IMG/VR virus record: IMGVR_UViG_3300042197_001658
Coordinates: 1-36,562 of that record
Origin: a virus
DNA: 36,562 bases
Direction: 5' to 3' (one strand)
The notes beneath the pieces were generated by a model. It was not told the DNA's origin, ran no database searches, and was given only the letters and a program-made list of their open reading frames with translations. Positions within the stretch are counted from its first letter, which is position 1. Each line of letters opens with the position of its first letter. This document shows, piece after piece, positions 5,650-11,786 of the stretch. A program made the position numbers and the translations under genes.

Positions 5650-6336
5650 ATGCCCAAACACGAAGAATTTACTGAACAACAAGAATTAAATTTATTTTTT
5701 AGCACTAGTGTTCCACCTGCTGGTAGCGCAGAAGCTAAACGATTAGTTGATGAAGCCCCATATCATCCAGGCTATGAAGGTGCAGTTTTTAGTACTAGCG
5801 TATATCAACCACTAGAGGCAACGAGTATTAGTATCGGTTCGGGAGATACTATAACTCTTAATGGCTGGGCAGCTCAGCCTGTGTCAACACTAAACACCGA
5901 CCCTAAACCAGACTACCACAGCACGCCCATTGACTGGACTAAACTTGTAGTTGATGGTAGTGGCACTAGCGGGGGCAATGTTAGTATAACCAGCGAATCT
6001 ACTAAGTCTGGTTCGGCTATGAAGTTTGACGGTGATAAACTGCCTGTTAACTTATTGAGCACAGAAGCACTCTTACAAACAGCAGCAGTGTTAAAATTTG
6101 GTGCAGATAAGTATCATGCACACAACTGGCGAGATGGTTTTGCCTGGTCAAGACCACTAGCCGCAGCCATGAGACATATTATGGCCTACAACGACGGAGA
6201 GGATAAAGATCCTGAAAGTGGCTTAAGCCACCTTGCACATGCAGCTTGCTCAATTATGTTTTTATTAGAATTCGAGAAAACTCATCCCGAATTGGATGAT
6301 CGTTATAAACCAAATGTATCAACAGTTAGTAAATAA
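5650..6336 (+). CDS. MazG/MazZ-like nucleotide pyrophosphohydrolase (DUF5664 type)
   Basis: 228 aa. The C-terminal half (about residues 120-222) matches the dATP/dGTP diphosphohydrolase N-terminal family (DUF5664, which includes MazZ): KFDGDKLPVNLLSTEALLQTAAVLKFGADKY, HNWRDGFAWSRPLAAAMRHI, and GEDKDPESGLSHLAHAACSIMFLLEF. Such all-alpha enzymes cleave dNTPs to dNMP and PPi through Glu/Asp-bound Mg. The N-terminal half is a low-complexity, Ser/Thr/Gly-rich region with repeats of FSTSV. Start at ATG 5650, immediately after the terminator, with no Shine-Dalgarno. Substrate unknown. Confidence 0.75.
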   Translation: MPKHEEFTEQQELNLFFSTSVPPAGSAEAKRLVDEAPYHPGYEGAVFSTSVYQPLEATSISIGSGDTITLNGWAAQPVSTLNTDPKPDYHSTPIDWTKLVVDGSGTSGGNVSITSESTKSGSAMKFDGDKLPVNLLSTEALLQTAAVLKFGADKYHAHNWRDGFAWSRPLAAAMRHIMAYNDGEDKDPESGLSHLAHAACSIMFLLEFEKTHPELDDRYKPNVSTVSK

Positions 6337-6529
6337 CTTACACAAAACTCATAAAAATCTACTCCAAGTTTGTCAAGAACTTGGAGTAGACATTAACGAA
6401 GTAGATTTAGCTACACTTACCAAGCAAATAGATCAGTGTACACACTGCAACGTATGGTCTAAGCATTTAGTACCAGACTTAGATGATAACCCTATTTGCA
6501 GCTATTGTGTTAAGTTAATTGGCTTATAA
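6314..6529 (+). CDS. small zinc-finger protein (71 aa)
   Basis: Overlaps the end of the pyrophosphohydrolase gene. ATG at 6314 (MYQQLVNNLHKTHK) is preferred; an in-frame ATG at 6296 would add six residues. The N-terminal half is helical; the C-terminal half holds four Cys in CTHCNVW...PICSYC, a zinc ribbon spacing. Probably a small nucleic acid-binding or adaptor protein. Confidence 0.65.
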   Translation: MYQQLVNNLHKTHKNLLQVCQELGVDINEVDLATLTKQIDQCTHCNVWSKHLVPDLDDNPICSYCVKLIGL

Positions 6530-6537
6530 TTATAGAC

Positions 6538-6566
6538 TTGACACATATTCTTAGTAATGATATAAT
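6538..6566 (+). promoter_or_regulatory. consensus sigma70 promoter
   Basis: -35 TTGACA (6538-6543, perfect), 17 bp, -10 TATAAT (6561-6566, perfect). Drives the 67-aa gene at 6598 and the tRNA-Leu (UAG) behind it. Confidence 0.88.
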
Positions 6567-6597
6567 ATTTAATATTTAATCATTCTAGGAGTTTAAC

Positions 6598-6801
6598 ATG
6601 GCCGGATATACACGCGAATTTTTAATTGATGCCTACTTGTGGCGTTTTACTAAAGTACCTACAATTGATATTGAAGGGCTACTACGTCTTGAGCAGATTG
6701 CTAATAAAACCTATGATACATACGGCAAAGATAAGTTTCGTGATTATGCATCACTAGATGCAGAATACCTACGCAATTATAAAGCAGATATTAAACGATA
6801 A
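6598..6801 (+). CDS. hypothetical protein (67 aa)
   Basis: Starts ATG behind TAGGAG and a perfect promoter, so it is probably highly expressed early. MAGYTREFLIDAYLWRF..., helical, ending YLRNYKADIKR. It sits 5 nt before tRNA-Leu (UAG), so the two are likely on one transcript. I do not recognise its function. Confidence 0.75.
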   Translation: MAGYTREFLIDAYLWRFTKVPTIDIEGLLRLEQIANKTYDTYGKDKFRDYASLDAEYLRNYKADIKR

Positions 6802-6806
6802 ATATA

Positions 6807-6890
6807 GCCCCGGTGGTGTAATGGTAGCCACGCTGGTCTTAGAAGCCAGTGCAGAGATGCGTGGGAGTTCGAGTCTCCCCCTGGGCACCA
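6807..6890 (+). tRNA. tRNA-Leu (anticodon UAG)
   Basis: 84 nt, class II. Acceptor GCCCCGG/CCTGGGC (one C-U mismatch), anticodon stem CTGGT/GCCAG around CTTAGAA (UAG), variable arm GCA/TGC, T stem GGGAG/CTCCC with loop TTCGAGT, encoded CCA. It reads CUA, a Leu codon that is conspicuously common in this phage. Confidence 0.92.
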
Positions 6891-6896
6891 ATAGCT

Positions 6897-7091
6897 ATGA
6901 TAAATATAAACATGGGTGGTCAACAGCCACAGGAAATAAACCTAGAACAAATGCACTCACTGCGACAACAACTGTGTCGCTGGTGTGAACATAGAAACCA
7001 AACTATGGACGTGTGTTCTAGACACGAAAAACTTATAACTATTTACAACAAAAAACCTAATAATCACTGTCCTATTGGACGTTGGCACTGA
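6897..7091 (+). CDS. small Cys/His protein upstream of uvsE (64 aa)
   Basis: Begins after the tRNA at ATG 6897 (or ATG 6912, MGGQQPQEINLEQM) and ends with TGA overlapping the uvsE ATG. The C-terminal half has CRWCEH, CSRHEK and HCPIGRWH, a plausible zinc-binding set of Cys and His residues. No clear Shine-Dalgarno. Longer frames starting inside the tRNA were rejected. Function unknown; the overlap suggests coupling to uvsE. Confidence 0.6.
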   Translation: MININMGGQQPQEINLEQMHSLRQQLCRWCEHRNQTMDVCSRHEKLITIYNKKPNNHCPIGRWH

Positions 7092-8101
7092 TGCATACAT
7101 TTGATACAAATATAAAACGTGTAGGCTTTGCCTGCAAAATTCAAATAGAACATGATAAACCAGATAAAAAATTAAATACAACTACTACAACACTTACTTA
7201 TCTTAATCGTCAAACTAAGGATAAAGCGGTGGAGAAGATTTGGACAATTATACATCACAACTGCGAAACATTGAAGCGACAGGTAGAGTGGGTTGGTAGC
7301 CTGCCTAGAGATCAGCGTCAGTTTAGATTGAGCAGTGATTTATTTCCAGCCTACACCCACGAAGATTGGATGTGGTTTTACTTTGAAAGTGACGTAGTAA
7401 AATATCTAGAGACTCACCTAGCTAAAGTAGGTGACATAGCACGAGGCAAAGATGTACGCCTTAGTTTCCACCCAGGACAATTTTGTGTATTGGCTAGTGA
7501 AAATGATGGAATTGTTGACAACAGCATTGTTGAGTTTGAGTATCATACTGACATCGCCCGTTATATGGGCTATGGCAAGCAGTTTCAAGACTTTAAGTGT
7601 AATGTTCATATTGGCGGCAAGCGTGGGCCACAAGGAATTATACAAGCGTGTAATAAACTAAGCCCAGAAGCGCGTAATATATTAACAATCGAAAATGCCG
7701 AATATACCTGGGGTCTAGAGCATAGCTTGGAGCTTGCGCAACACTGTGCACTAGTCCTAGATATACATCACCACTGGATTTACAGCAAGGGAGAGTATAT
7801 TGAACCAGACGACAAACGAATTGCTGTGGTCAAAGATTCGTGGAGAGGTATTAGACCTGTTATACACTATTCAGTATCCAGAGAAGATGTCCTTGTCGAA
7901 CATGCAAGAGATGAACTGCCCGACTACAAACTACTTACAAGCATGGGTTTTACATCAGCTAAATTGCGAGCACATAGTGATTACTACTGGAACGACCGAG
8001 TAAATGAGTGGGCCGCAAATCATAATACTTGGGCAGATATTATGTGTGAGAGTAAGCAGAAAAACCTTGCTAGTAGTAAGTTTGTAAAGAGCTACTTATA
8101 A
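7091..8101 (+). CDS. uvsE: UV DNA damage endonuclease UvsE/UvdE
   Basis: Nicks DNA 5' to UV photoproducts, starting an excision repair route independent of UvrABC. 336 aa, family-typical. A TIM-barrel of the AP endonuclease 2 type: KRVGFACKIQIE at the N-terminus, RLSSDLFPAY (about 80), RLSFHPGQFCVLAS (about 125), NVHIGGKRGP, LTIENAEYTWGL, and DIHHHWIYSKGEYI, supplying the His/Glu/Asp metal ligands. Start is ATG 7091, sharing a base with the previous stop; the TTG three codons upstream is unlikely. Suits a phage exposed to sunlight. Confidence 0.93.
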   Translation: MHTFDTNIKRVGFACKIQIEHDKPDKKLNTTTTTLTYLNRQTKDKAVEKIWTIIHHNCETLKRQVEWVGSLPRDQRQFRLSSDLFPAYTHEDWMWFYFESDVVKYLETHLAKVGDIARGKDVRLSFHPGQFCVLASENDGIVDNSIVEFEYHTDIARYMGYGKQFQDFKCNVHIGGKRGPQGIIQACNKLSPEARNILTIENAEYTWGLEHSLELAQHCALVLDIHHHWIYSKGEYIEPDDKRIAVVKDSWRGIRPVIHYSVSREDVLVEHARDELPDYKLLTSMGFTSAKLRAHSDYYWNDRVNEWAANHNTWADIMCESKQKNLASSKFVKSYL

Positions 8102-8256
8102 TGTATGATATATTGCATAGTATTTTCCGGCACCTACTACATAATATGACTGTAAGTAAAGATCAACTATACACTTTAGTATATACCGATACTAACTGTA
8201 CACCGGAAGAGTTTGATAAGGCATACGGTGAACTATATAAGGCCTATCTAAAGTAG
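8101..8256 (+). CDS. hypothetical protein (51 aa)
   Basis: ATG overlaps the uvsE stop by one base (TAATG). MYDILHSIFRHLLHN..., with a C-terminal EEFDKAYGELYKAYLK helix. A second ATG at residue 16 (MTVSKDQLYTLVYTD) is another start. Short soluble protein, translationally coupled to uvsE. Function unknown. Confidence 0.6.
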   Translation: MYDILHSIFRHLLHNMTVSKDQLYTLVYTDTNCTPEEFDKAYGELYKAYLK

Positions 8257-8266
8257 GCCATATTGT

Positions 8267-8439
8267 GGTGCTCTTTGCTCGTTGCCGAGGCAATGTCGGC
8301 ACATTGCAGAGTCCATTATTAGCGAAGACCGGAGTAGTAGCTAATAGTCGTGTCTGATCCTAAAGTACAGCAAGTCGTCATGAAACTATGTAAGTTTAGG
8401 GCACGGGCTTAGCGGCCTAGGCAGTAAACAAAGAGCACC
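8267..8439 (+). ncRNA. candidate structured RNA of unknown class (about 173 nt)
   Basis: This non-coding stretch is closed by a perfect 11-bp helix: GGTGCTCTTTG (8267-8277) with CAAAGAGCACC (8429-8439). Inside are TATTAGC 8317-8323 with GCTAATA 8340-8346, GTGTC 8350-8354 and CCTAAA 8359-8364 pairing with the region 8395-8404, and a 5' part where GCCGA 8284-8288/TCGGC 8296-8300 and GCAATGT 8290-8296/ACATTGC 8301-8307 compete or form a pseudoknot. No long open frame runs through it. It does not match RNase P, SRP, 6S, tmRNA or group I signatures that I know. It ends 18 nt before the next ATG, so it could be a free RNA or a leader element. Confidence 0.65.
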
Positions 8440-8457
8440 CCAATATGGAGAAATACA

Positions 8458-8772
8458 ATGGATAAATTATACGAACTAGAGTTTTACAATACTCTACTTG
8501 AAGCTATTAATAAAGCCAAAGCTGGAAGTGTAAAGCGAGGAGATAGTGTTAGCTGGTCTAGTAGTGGCGGTACTGCACGCGGTAAGGTTACGCGCATAAT
8601 TACTAGTGGTGAGGCGGACATACCAGGCAGTAGTTTTAAAATTACAGGTACTAAAGAAGATCCAGGTGCACTTATCCGTGTGTATAGACCTGATAGTAGT
8701 GGCAAGTATAAGCCTACAGATACTATTGTAGGACATAAAGTAAGTACACTAACTAAAATAGAGGCACTATAA
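8458..8772 (+). CDS. HVA1/DUF2945-like Tudor-domain protein
   Basis: 104 aa behind ATGGAGAAATACA. The segment from about residue 24, VKRGDSVSWSSSGGTARGKV, through ALIRVYRPDSSGKYKPTDTIVGHKVSTL matches the short 'hypervirulence-associated Tudor' (DUF2945) pattern, a small beta-barrel found in bacteria and phages. An N-terminal helix (residues 1-20) precedes it. Ends in a TAATG overlap with the next gene. The molecular role is not known. Confidence 0.65.
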   Translation: MDKLYELEFYNTLLEAINKAKAGSVKRGDSVSWSSSGGTARGKVTRIITSGEADIPGSSFKITGTKEDPGALIRVYRPDSSGKYKPTDTIVGHKVSTLTKIEAL

Positions 8773-8960
8773 TGCCTTGCTATAAGTGCAGTAATGGCAA
8801 GTGGAAGTATGGGCAAGAGGGTAACTGTCAATTTGACACACTTGCTAGTTGCGAAGCAGCAGAACGAGCAATCCACGCTAGAAAAAGGAGATCTACAAGT
8901 GAGTTACAAACCTATGAAGAAACCACCAAAGAAGAAACCAGGCAAGATGTAAAAAACTAG
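8772..8960 (+). CDS. small CxxC protein (62 aa)
   Basis: Coupled to the Tudor gene (ATAATG). Begins MPCYKCSNGKWKYGQEGNC, then FDTLASCEAAERAIHARK: a Cys-rich knot-like N-terminus that I recognise as a recurrent short protein in T4-like and other phages. The C-terminal tail is Glu/Thr-rich and overlaps another tiny frame (8899-8952). Four Cys could bind a metal. Function unknown. Confidence 0.72.
   Translation: MPCYKCSNGKWKYGQEGNCQFDTLASCEAAERAIHARKRRSTSELQTYEETTKEETRQDVKN
8899..8952 (+). CDS. possible 17-aa basic peptide overlapping the CxxC gene
   Basis: GTG at 8899 behind AAGGAG (8886-8891) opens a frame encoding a very basic peptide, MSYKPMKKPPKKKPGKM. The strong ribosome site inside the upstream gene and the Lys/Pro composition, like short phage peptides, argue that it may be translated. 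Too short to prove; the overlapping frame's Glu-rich tail may be a by-product. Confidence 0.4.
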   Translation: MSYKPMKKPPKKKPGKM

Positions 8961-9003
8961 TAGCCAGTCTAGTTAAAAACTGGCAACACACACAGGAGTA
9001 AGT

Positions 9004-9108
9004 ATGACTAAACAAATATGCAATTGGTGTAATAAAATTTTTATGGCACTAGAGCGTAGTGGTCAGGCAAGAGCCAAGCGTTATATGAACTATAGAGGTT
9101 GGCGGTGA
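9004..9108 (+). CDS. small protein (34 aa) with CxxC
   Basis: ATG 9004 follows ACAGGAGTAAGT, a strong ribosome site. MTKQICNWCNKIFMALERSG..., basic, ending YRGWR. One CxxC pair, half of a zinc ribbon. Its TGA overlaps a GTG that opens the next small frame. Function unknown. Confidence 0.55.
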   Translation: MTKQICNWCNKIFMALERSGQARAKRYMNYRGWR

Positions 9109-9221
9109 CTGGCTGGTGCAGCACTGTATTTAGTGCACTACTAGCAGCACAGCTAACACGTCAGGGTCAATGGCGTCGAGCAATTAAATTAATTAATCCA
9201 AACACACAACACGGAGAATAG
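9105..9221 (+). CDS. small protein (38 aa)
   Basis: GTGA overlap with the preceding gene: translation restarts at GTG 9105 (MTGWCSTVFSALLAAQ...), continues with a short amphipathic helix and a basic part (QGQWRRAIKLINP), and stops 1 nt before the next ATG. Its 3' end carries the GGAG used by that next gene. Coupling supports it, size limits certainty. Confidence 0.5.
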   Translation: MTGWCSTVFSALLAAQLTRQGQWRRAIKLINPNTQHGE

Positions 9222-9222
9222 T

Positions 9223-9447
9223 ATGAATCCTTTTGAAATTCGCGCTCAACTACTTAAAATGAGCAAAGATTACTTAGATAGACAGTTTGACGTTAATACC
9301 GAGTTTACGCGCCAAGCATTTGAAGAGATGGCTAAAAGCGGTCAAGACATGATGAAAAAGTATGAGGAGCTTGCTCCTAAGATGTATACTTTTGAAGATG
9401 TTATTGAACAGGCTAAGAAACTCTATGGCTTCGTCAATAGTAAGTAA
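9223..9447 (+). CDS. helical small protein, paralogue of the 9630 gene (74 aa)
   Basis: ATG behind ACGGAGAATAGT. Entirely helical: MNPFEIRAQLLKMSKDYLDRQF..., ending YTFEDVIEQAKKLYGFVNSK. The same layout (a helical N-terminus with a YLD motif, then P-x-Y/F-x-x-x-[DE]-x-[IV]-x-x-A-K near the C-terminus) is repeated in the gene at 9630-9863, so the two are duplicates. A common type in T4-like phages; function unknown. Confidence 0.72.
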   Translation: MNPFEIRAQLLKMSKDYLDRQFDVNTEFTRQAFEEMAKSGQDMMKKYEELAPKMYTFEDVIEQAKKLYGFVNSK

Positions 9448-9592
9448 TCTGTGGTCTAGGGTACAAGAATACTTTAGTCAGCCTTATTCGCTACAAAAGT
9501 TCATAGAGGATCACAATCCGCAATCAATGGCTGATGTAGAATACTTAGAAAAAATATGGTATTATCATACTGACAAAAATAGTTGGATATAG
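9425..9592 (+). CDS. hypothetical protein (55 aa)
   Basis: ATG 9425 lies 23 nt inside the previous gene and gives MASSIVSNLWSRVQEYFSQP..., ending DVEYLEKIWYYHTDKNSWI. The pattern 'D-[VI]-EYL' followed by aromatic residues recurs in the protein at 9960-10175, suggesting a second pair of related small genes. Function unknown. Confidence 0.6.
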   Translation: MASSIVSNLWSRVQEYFSQPYSLQKFIEDHNPQSMADVEYLEKIWYYHTDKNSWI

Positions 9593-9629
9593 TACTAGTG
9601 CCAATAATAACAATAAGAAAAGGGTAACC

Positions 9630-9863
9630 ATGGCAGATATACATGAGCTGCGTGAAGATCTATTAGAGCACGCAATGGAATACTTAGACTGTAAGTTTCG
9701 TACACAAAAGAAGTTTGCAAAACTATTTTTTGAGCACAAACTAAAGCAGGGTGTTCCTATAGACAATTATACTAGCTATATGCCAACAATATATGCTCCG
9801 CAAGAGGCTATTGACCTAGCCAAAGCTATGGAAGCATATGTTGTTGGCGGCAACGCTAAATAG
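9630..9863 (+). CDS. helical small protein, paralogue of the 9223 gene (77 aa)
   Basis: ATG 9630 behind AAAAGGGTAACC. MADIHELREDLLEHAMEYLDCKF..., later YAPQEAIDLAKAMEAYVVGG, parallel to the 9223 product. A terminator follows its stop, closing a transcription unit that starts upstream of uvsE or later. Function unknown. Confidence 0.72.
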   Translation: MADIHELREDLLEHAMEYLDCKFRTQKKFAKLFFEHKLKQGVPIDNYTSYMPTIYAPQEAIDLAKAMEAYVVGGNAK

Positions 9864-9868
9864 TTTTA

Positions 9869-9887
9869 GCGGGAGTTTAACTCCCGC
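9869..9887 (+). terminator. intrinsic terminator
   Basis: GCGGGAG (9869-9875), loop TTTAA, CTCCCGC (9881-9887), then AATTAAATTTTT. Compact, stable hairpin with a delayed T-run. Confidence 0.75.
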
Positions 9888-9903
9888 AATTAAATTTTTA
9901 CAG

Positions 9904-9932
9904 TTGATTTATTTTCCTTTACAGTGTATAAT
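9904..9932 (+). promoter_or_regulatory. sigma70-type promoter
   Basis: -35 TTGATT (9904-9909), 17 bp, -10 TATAAT (9927-9932), directly after the terminator and before the ATG at 9960 with its AAAGGAAAG ribosome site. Confidence 0.8.
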
Positions 9933-9959
9933 ATTATTTTACTCAGTAAAGGAAAGCAA

Positions 9960-10175
9960 ATGGCTGTTGAACAACTACTTGATAACCTATACTTAGTGCC
10001 AGCTCCTTGGCGAAAGTGGATGCAAACCCGTGCGGAAATTATTAGCGATTGGCAGGCGGGTAAAGACTTTCGTATTGAAAGTGGACCATATTGTAGTATT
10101 CGTGATATTGAATATTTACGCAGCAGCTATAATCGCGTATACATTCTACACAGTCATGGCATTATAGAAGTCTAA
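9960..10175 (+). CDS. hypothetical protein (71 aa)
   Basis: ATG 9960 behind TAAAGGAAAGCAA; a frame-extended ATG at 9924 lies inside the promoter and is rejected. MAVEQLLDNLYLVPAPWRKW..., with IRDIEYLRSSYNRVYIL toward the end, similar in pattern to the 9425 gene product. Soluble. Function unknown. Confidence 0.72.
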   Translation: MAVEQLLDNLYLVPAPWRKWMQTRAEIISDWQAGKDFRIESGPYCSIRDIEYLRSSYNRVYILHSHGIIEV

Positions 10176-10215
10176 TATAGATTACCAATTAATAAGTTTA
10201 AGTGATATAAAAATA

Positions 10216-11058
10216 ATGAATACTCCGCACGTACTGGGCGACAGCCATACTGATCTTTTTCAGCCTTTGGGTACTGTATTTGATCGCGGTGCAGCAGTTA
10301 TCACAGCTGATAGACTAATACGCAAAGATTCTAGCGTCTGGACTAAAATAGAACCCTGGTTGAGGGCACAAAATAATCAAACACTGATAGTCAGTGCAAA
10401 CGAAGTAGACATACGTGGACACTTTTGGCGTCATTGTGTTAACTATCCTCAGGGAGTCTCGGCCTATGTTAGAGCTAGAGCACAGGCACTGTATCAGTGC
10501 TTTGATCAGTGGATCAGCGATTATCATGTGAAGAAAATCATTTTATGGGCACCACCCCCAGCCTGTGATCGTACTACTAATAACCCTGAGTGGCCTTTCG
10601 TGGGCAGCACAGTGACTAGAAATCAGCTGGTTAACCTTTGGACAAGAGAATTTATAGAGTGTGTCAAAAAGGGCACGGGTAAGATAGCTATTGCTACTGC
10701 TTACTATGAATATATGGATTTTGATCGGTGGAGACCACATAATCACCGACCCACGGATGGTGTGCACTGGGACAGGAGCTTGTTTGAAAGATTTTACACA
10801 TATCTGATTGAACCTTTGATCAACAGAGATCAAACAGTCAGCATGTTAAATTCAAAGGCATATGAATCTGTCCGTGGAATAGAACCCCTAATCAGATCTA
10901 AAGTTGTTAGTGAAAAGAATCAGTTATATGACAGCTGGATTTCAGTAAAAACGTTGGCAGAAAAAACTGTTATGTTTGAAGGGCAGGAGTATTATCTAAC
11001 TAGACAAAGTGATCTAGAAAGCTTAGACCCTGGATATCAAGAACTAACCTTAGGCTAG
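10216..11058 (+). CDS. SGNH/GDSL-type hydrolase-like protein (280 aa)
   Basis: Block I GDSHTDLF at residues 8-15 (catalytic Ser candidate in GDSH), a block III-like SANEVDIRGH (about 60-69), and DGVHWD (about 182-187), which fits the block V D-x-x-H dyad. These are the marks of the SGNH fold, used for deacylation/deacetylation of glycans or lipids. No signal peptide. The last 70 residues form a separate tail. Base use looks different from its neighbours (more CTG, CAG, GTG and fewer AT-rich codons), suggesting recent acquisition. Substrate unknown; surface or glycan modification is the likeliest role. Confidence 0.62.
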   Translation: MNTPHVLGDSHTDLFQPLGTVFDRGAAVITADRLIRKDSSVWTKIEPWLRAQNNQTLIVSANEVDIRGHFWRHCVNYPQGVSAYVRARAQALYQCFDQWISDYHVKKIILWAPPPACDRTTNNPEWPFVGSTVTRNQLVNLWTREFIECVKKGTGKIAIATAYYEYMDFDRWRPHNHRPTDGVHWDRSLFERFYTYLIEPLINRDQTVSMLNSKAYESVRGIEPLIRSKVVSEKNQLYDSWISVKTLAEKTVMFEGQEYYLTRQSDLESLDPGYQELTLG

Positions 11059-11084
11059 AGTTTTTTGTATGCAGATTTTATTTT

Positions 11085-11168
11085 GGGGATGTGGTGGAAT
11101 GGTATACACAACAGACTTAAAATCTGTCGCTGAGAGGCATGAGGGTTCGACTCCCTCCATCCCTACCA
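11085..11168 (+). tRNA. tRNA-Leu (anticodon UAA)
   Basis: 84 nt, class II. Acceptor GGGGATG/CATCCCT, anticodon stem ACAGA/TCTGT around CTTAAAA (UAA), long variable arm, T stem GAGGG/CCCTC with loop TTCGACT, discriminator A, encoded CCA. Together with the UAG tRNA it covers UUA, UUG and CUA Leu codons. Confidence 0.94.
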
Positions 11169-11177
11169 AGGAATAAT

Positions 11178-11360
11178 ATGGACGAAAAAGCAAACAGAAT
11201 ATTAAAAGCACTATTAGGCAGTGACGAGTTAGTTCAACGTTGGTGGAATAGCCCTAATCGTGCGTTCGATGGAGAAATACCCGATGATCTCTGGCACACT
11301 AGTAGTGGTCGTAATCGAGTTTATAGCTACCTACTAGATCAAATGGAAGCCCCACACTAA
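11178..11360 (+). CDS. stand-alone DUF2384 (MbcA/ParS/Xre toxin-binding-like) domain, 60 aa
   Basis: Start ATG 11178 follows CAAGGAATAAT directly behind the tRNA; an upstream in-frame start lies inside the tRNA. The protein, MDEKANRILKALLGSDELVQ then RWWNSPNRAFDGEIPDDLWH and GRNRVYSYLLDQ, follows the DUF2384 antitoxin pattern (helix, RW-x-x-x-PN-x-A-x-x-G-x-x-P-x-[DE]-L, then [GS]-R-x-x-V-x-x-x-L). In bacteria this domain binds RES-family NADase toxins. Here the DNA-binding half is missing and no RES toxin is adjacent, so it may be a phage anti-toxin factor. Family assignment is from memory of the pattern. Confidence 0.6.
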   Translation: MDEKANRILKALLGSDELVQRWWNSPNRAFDGEIPDDLWHTSSGRNRVYSYLLDQMEAPH

Positions 11361-11365
11361 TATAA

Positions 11366-11385
11366 AGTATAGCAATTGCTATACT
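11366..11385 (+). repeat. perfect 20-bp palindrome
   Basis: AGTATAGC-AATT-GCTATACT is fully self-complementary. Followed by AAAGTGTTTTCTT it could act as a weak terminator for the DUF2384-like gene, or, as a dyad upstream of the 11453 gene, as an operator. Confidence 0.6.
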
Positions 11386-11420
11386 AAAGTGTTTTCTTAG
11401 AGAACATTTTACTATAGTAT

Positions 11421-11444
11421 AATAACAATAACAATAACAATAAG
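11421..11444 (+). repeat. hexanucleotide repeat (AATAAC x3 plus AATAAG)
   Basis: Three copies of AATAAC and one AATAAG fill the leader between a TATAAT box (11418-11423) and the ATG at 11453. A short A-rich, unstructured ribosome-loading leader or a slippage-prone spacer. Confidence 0.6.
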
Positions 11445-11452
11445 AGCGATAT

Positions 11453-11710
11453 ATGGAAATGCACAATACCTATAAAAATGAAAGCAGATGTGTACTGCTT
11501 AGCTTACCATTAATAATTAGACTGTTTGAGTATATTCGTGAAGAACCAACTACTGACGAAGATCTACATTTTATGGCTGAACGAATTAGTGAACTAGGAT
11601 GGGATGGTATTAGATTAACAATGAATCAATATAGTAGTATAATCCCACAAGAAAAACCTAGAACCTACAGCGCTAGCTATACAAACCATATTGAAGCTAC
11701 TCCTAAGTAG
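11453..11710 (+). CDS. hypothetical protein (85 aa)
   Basis: ATG 11453, upstream leader with the AATAAC repeat and a -10-like TATAAT, no clear -35. Acidic, helical protein (LLSLPLIIRLFEYIREEPTTDEDLHF...); the part with EEPTTDEDLHFMAERI resembles a conserved short protein of T4-like aquatic phages. The C-terminal 25 residues are polar and probably disordered. Function unknown. Confidence 0.7.
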   Translation: MEMHNTYKNESRCVLLSLPLIIRLFEYIREEPTTDEDLHFMAERISELGWDGIRLTMNQYSSIIPQEKPRTYSASYTNHIEATPK

Positions 11711-11716
11711 CTTATA

Positions 11717-11739
11717 ACTGGCAAGTAGTACCTGCCAGT
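11717..11739 (+). terminator. hairpin after the 85-aa gene (weak terminator)
   Basis: ACTGGCA (11717-11723) and TGCCAGT (11733-11739) with a 9-nt loop, without a proper T-run. It lies between the 85-aa gene and the next gene, whose own -10-like TATAAT is at 11760-11765. Confidence 0.4.
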
Positions 11740-11786
11740 ATTACTTGCCTAAACTCCGCTATAATTATAACAACAAGGAGCATAAA

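Noticed and set aside
8267-8439. RNase P, SRP, hammerhead or group I intron identity for the structured RNA
   Set aside because: Diagnostic motifs are absent (no GAGGAAAGUCC, no SRP GGAA loop context, no CUGAUGA core, no P7 R/S elements) and it is too short for a group I intron.
8484-8876. 130-aa minus-strand frame opposite the Tudor-like gene
   Set aside because: Antisense to two well-supported overlapping genes and composed of low-complexity Leu/Ser/Pro; a shadow.
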